This document shows, piece by piece, positions 63,991 through 64,000 of a stretch of DNA of 64,000 bases. Position 1 is the first letter of the stretch. Each line of letters begins with the position of its first letter. The notes beneath the pieces were generated by a model, which worked only from the letters and a program-made list of their open reading frames with translations, searched no databases and was not told the origin of the DNA. The DNA is from Antedon bifida. Lineage: Eukaryota; Echinodermata; Crinoidea; Comatulida; Antedonidae. Made by a program: the position numbers and the translations under genes. The stretch covers positions 3,474,501 to 3,538,500 of the forward strand of contig OY727094.1 of the NCBI GenBank assembly GCA_963402885.1, in the 5' to 3' direction.

Positions 63991-64000
63991 TGCCATGCCT

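Overview
The window looks like AT-rich (roughly two-thirds A+T by eye) nuclear DNA from an animal with spliced, intron-rich genes. Two protein-coding genes can be reconstructed exon by exon with matching splice phases. Both belong to developmental families found across animals. The T-box type (Tbx6/16) and the dense scatter of the octamer TAGGCCTA suggest a marine invertebrate deuterostome, possibly an echinoderm. The organism is an inference; nothing in the window proves it.

Plus strand, left end: the 3' part of an RNF43/ZNRF3-type transmembrane RING E3 ligase gene (exons at 248-430, 8258-8377, 10219-10386, 11356-11458, 12282-13541 and, tentatively, 13703-13764). The visible exons encode the end of the extracellular protease-associated domain, one transmembrane helix, a RING-H2 finger split by an intron, and a long low-complexity tail. 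The tail carries a block resembling the conserved YGSC motif that contacts Dishevelled in the vertebrate proteins. The 5' exons lie left of base 1.

Minus strand, right half: a complete seven-exon T-box gene of the Tbx6/16 (VegT/Tbx16) group, running from the ATG at 58051 to the stop at 27270 and predicted to encode 602 residues. Intron 2 is about 15 kb. A plausible promoter with a GC box, two CCAAT boxes and an AT-rich TATA-like stretch lies at about 58270-58361. The two genes are convergent and separated by about 13.5 kb. One family acts on Wnt/Frizzled signalling and the other is a mesoderm transcription factor, but the sequence shows no direct functional link.

Everything else is intron or intergenic DNA rich in repeats. 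A short inverted-repeat element family (MITE-like, ten copies) carries CArG-type motifs. A 185-bp satellite with a palindromic core and a three-unit higher-order pattern occupies 23.3-25.3 kb. A 25-bp minisatellite lies just 3' of the RING gene. A 52/59-bp satellite with CGCGCGCG tracts lies upstream of the T-box gene. There are two palindromic elements with inverted CCAAT boxes, tRNA-like SINE fragments, (AAAT)n-tailed retroposon ends, and many two-to-three-copy duplications, several with a period near 190 bp. I found no convincing tRNA, rRNA, CRISPR, prokaryotic or viral gene.
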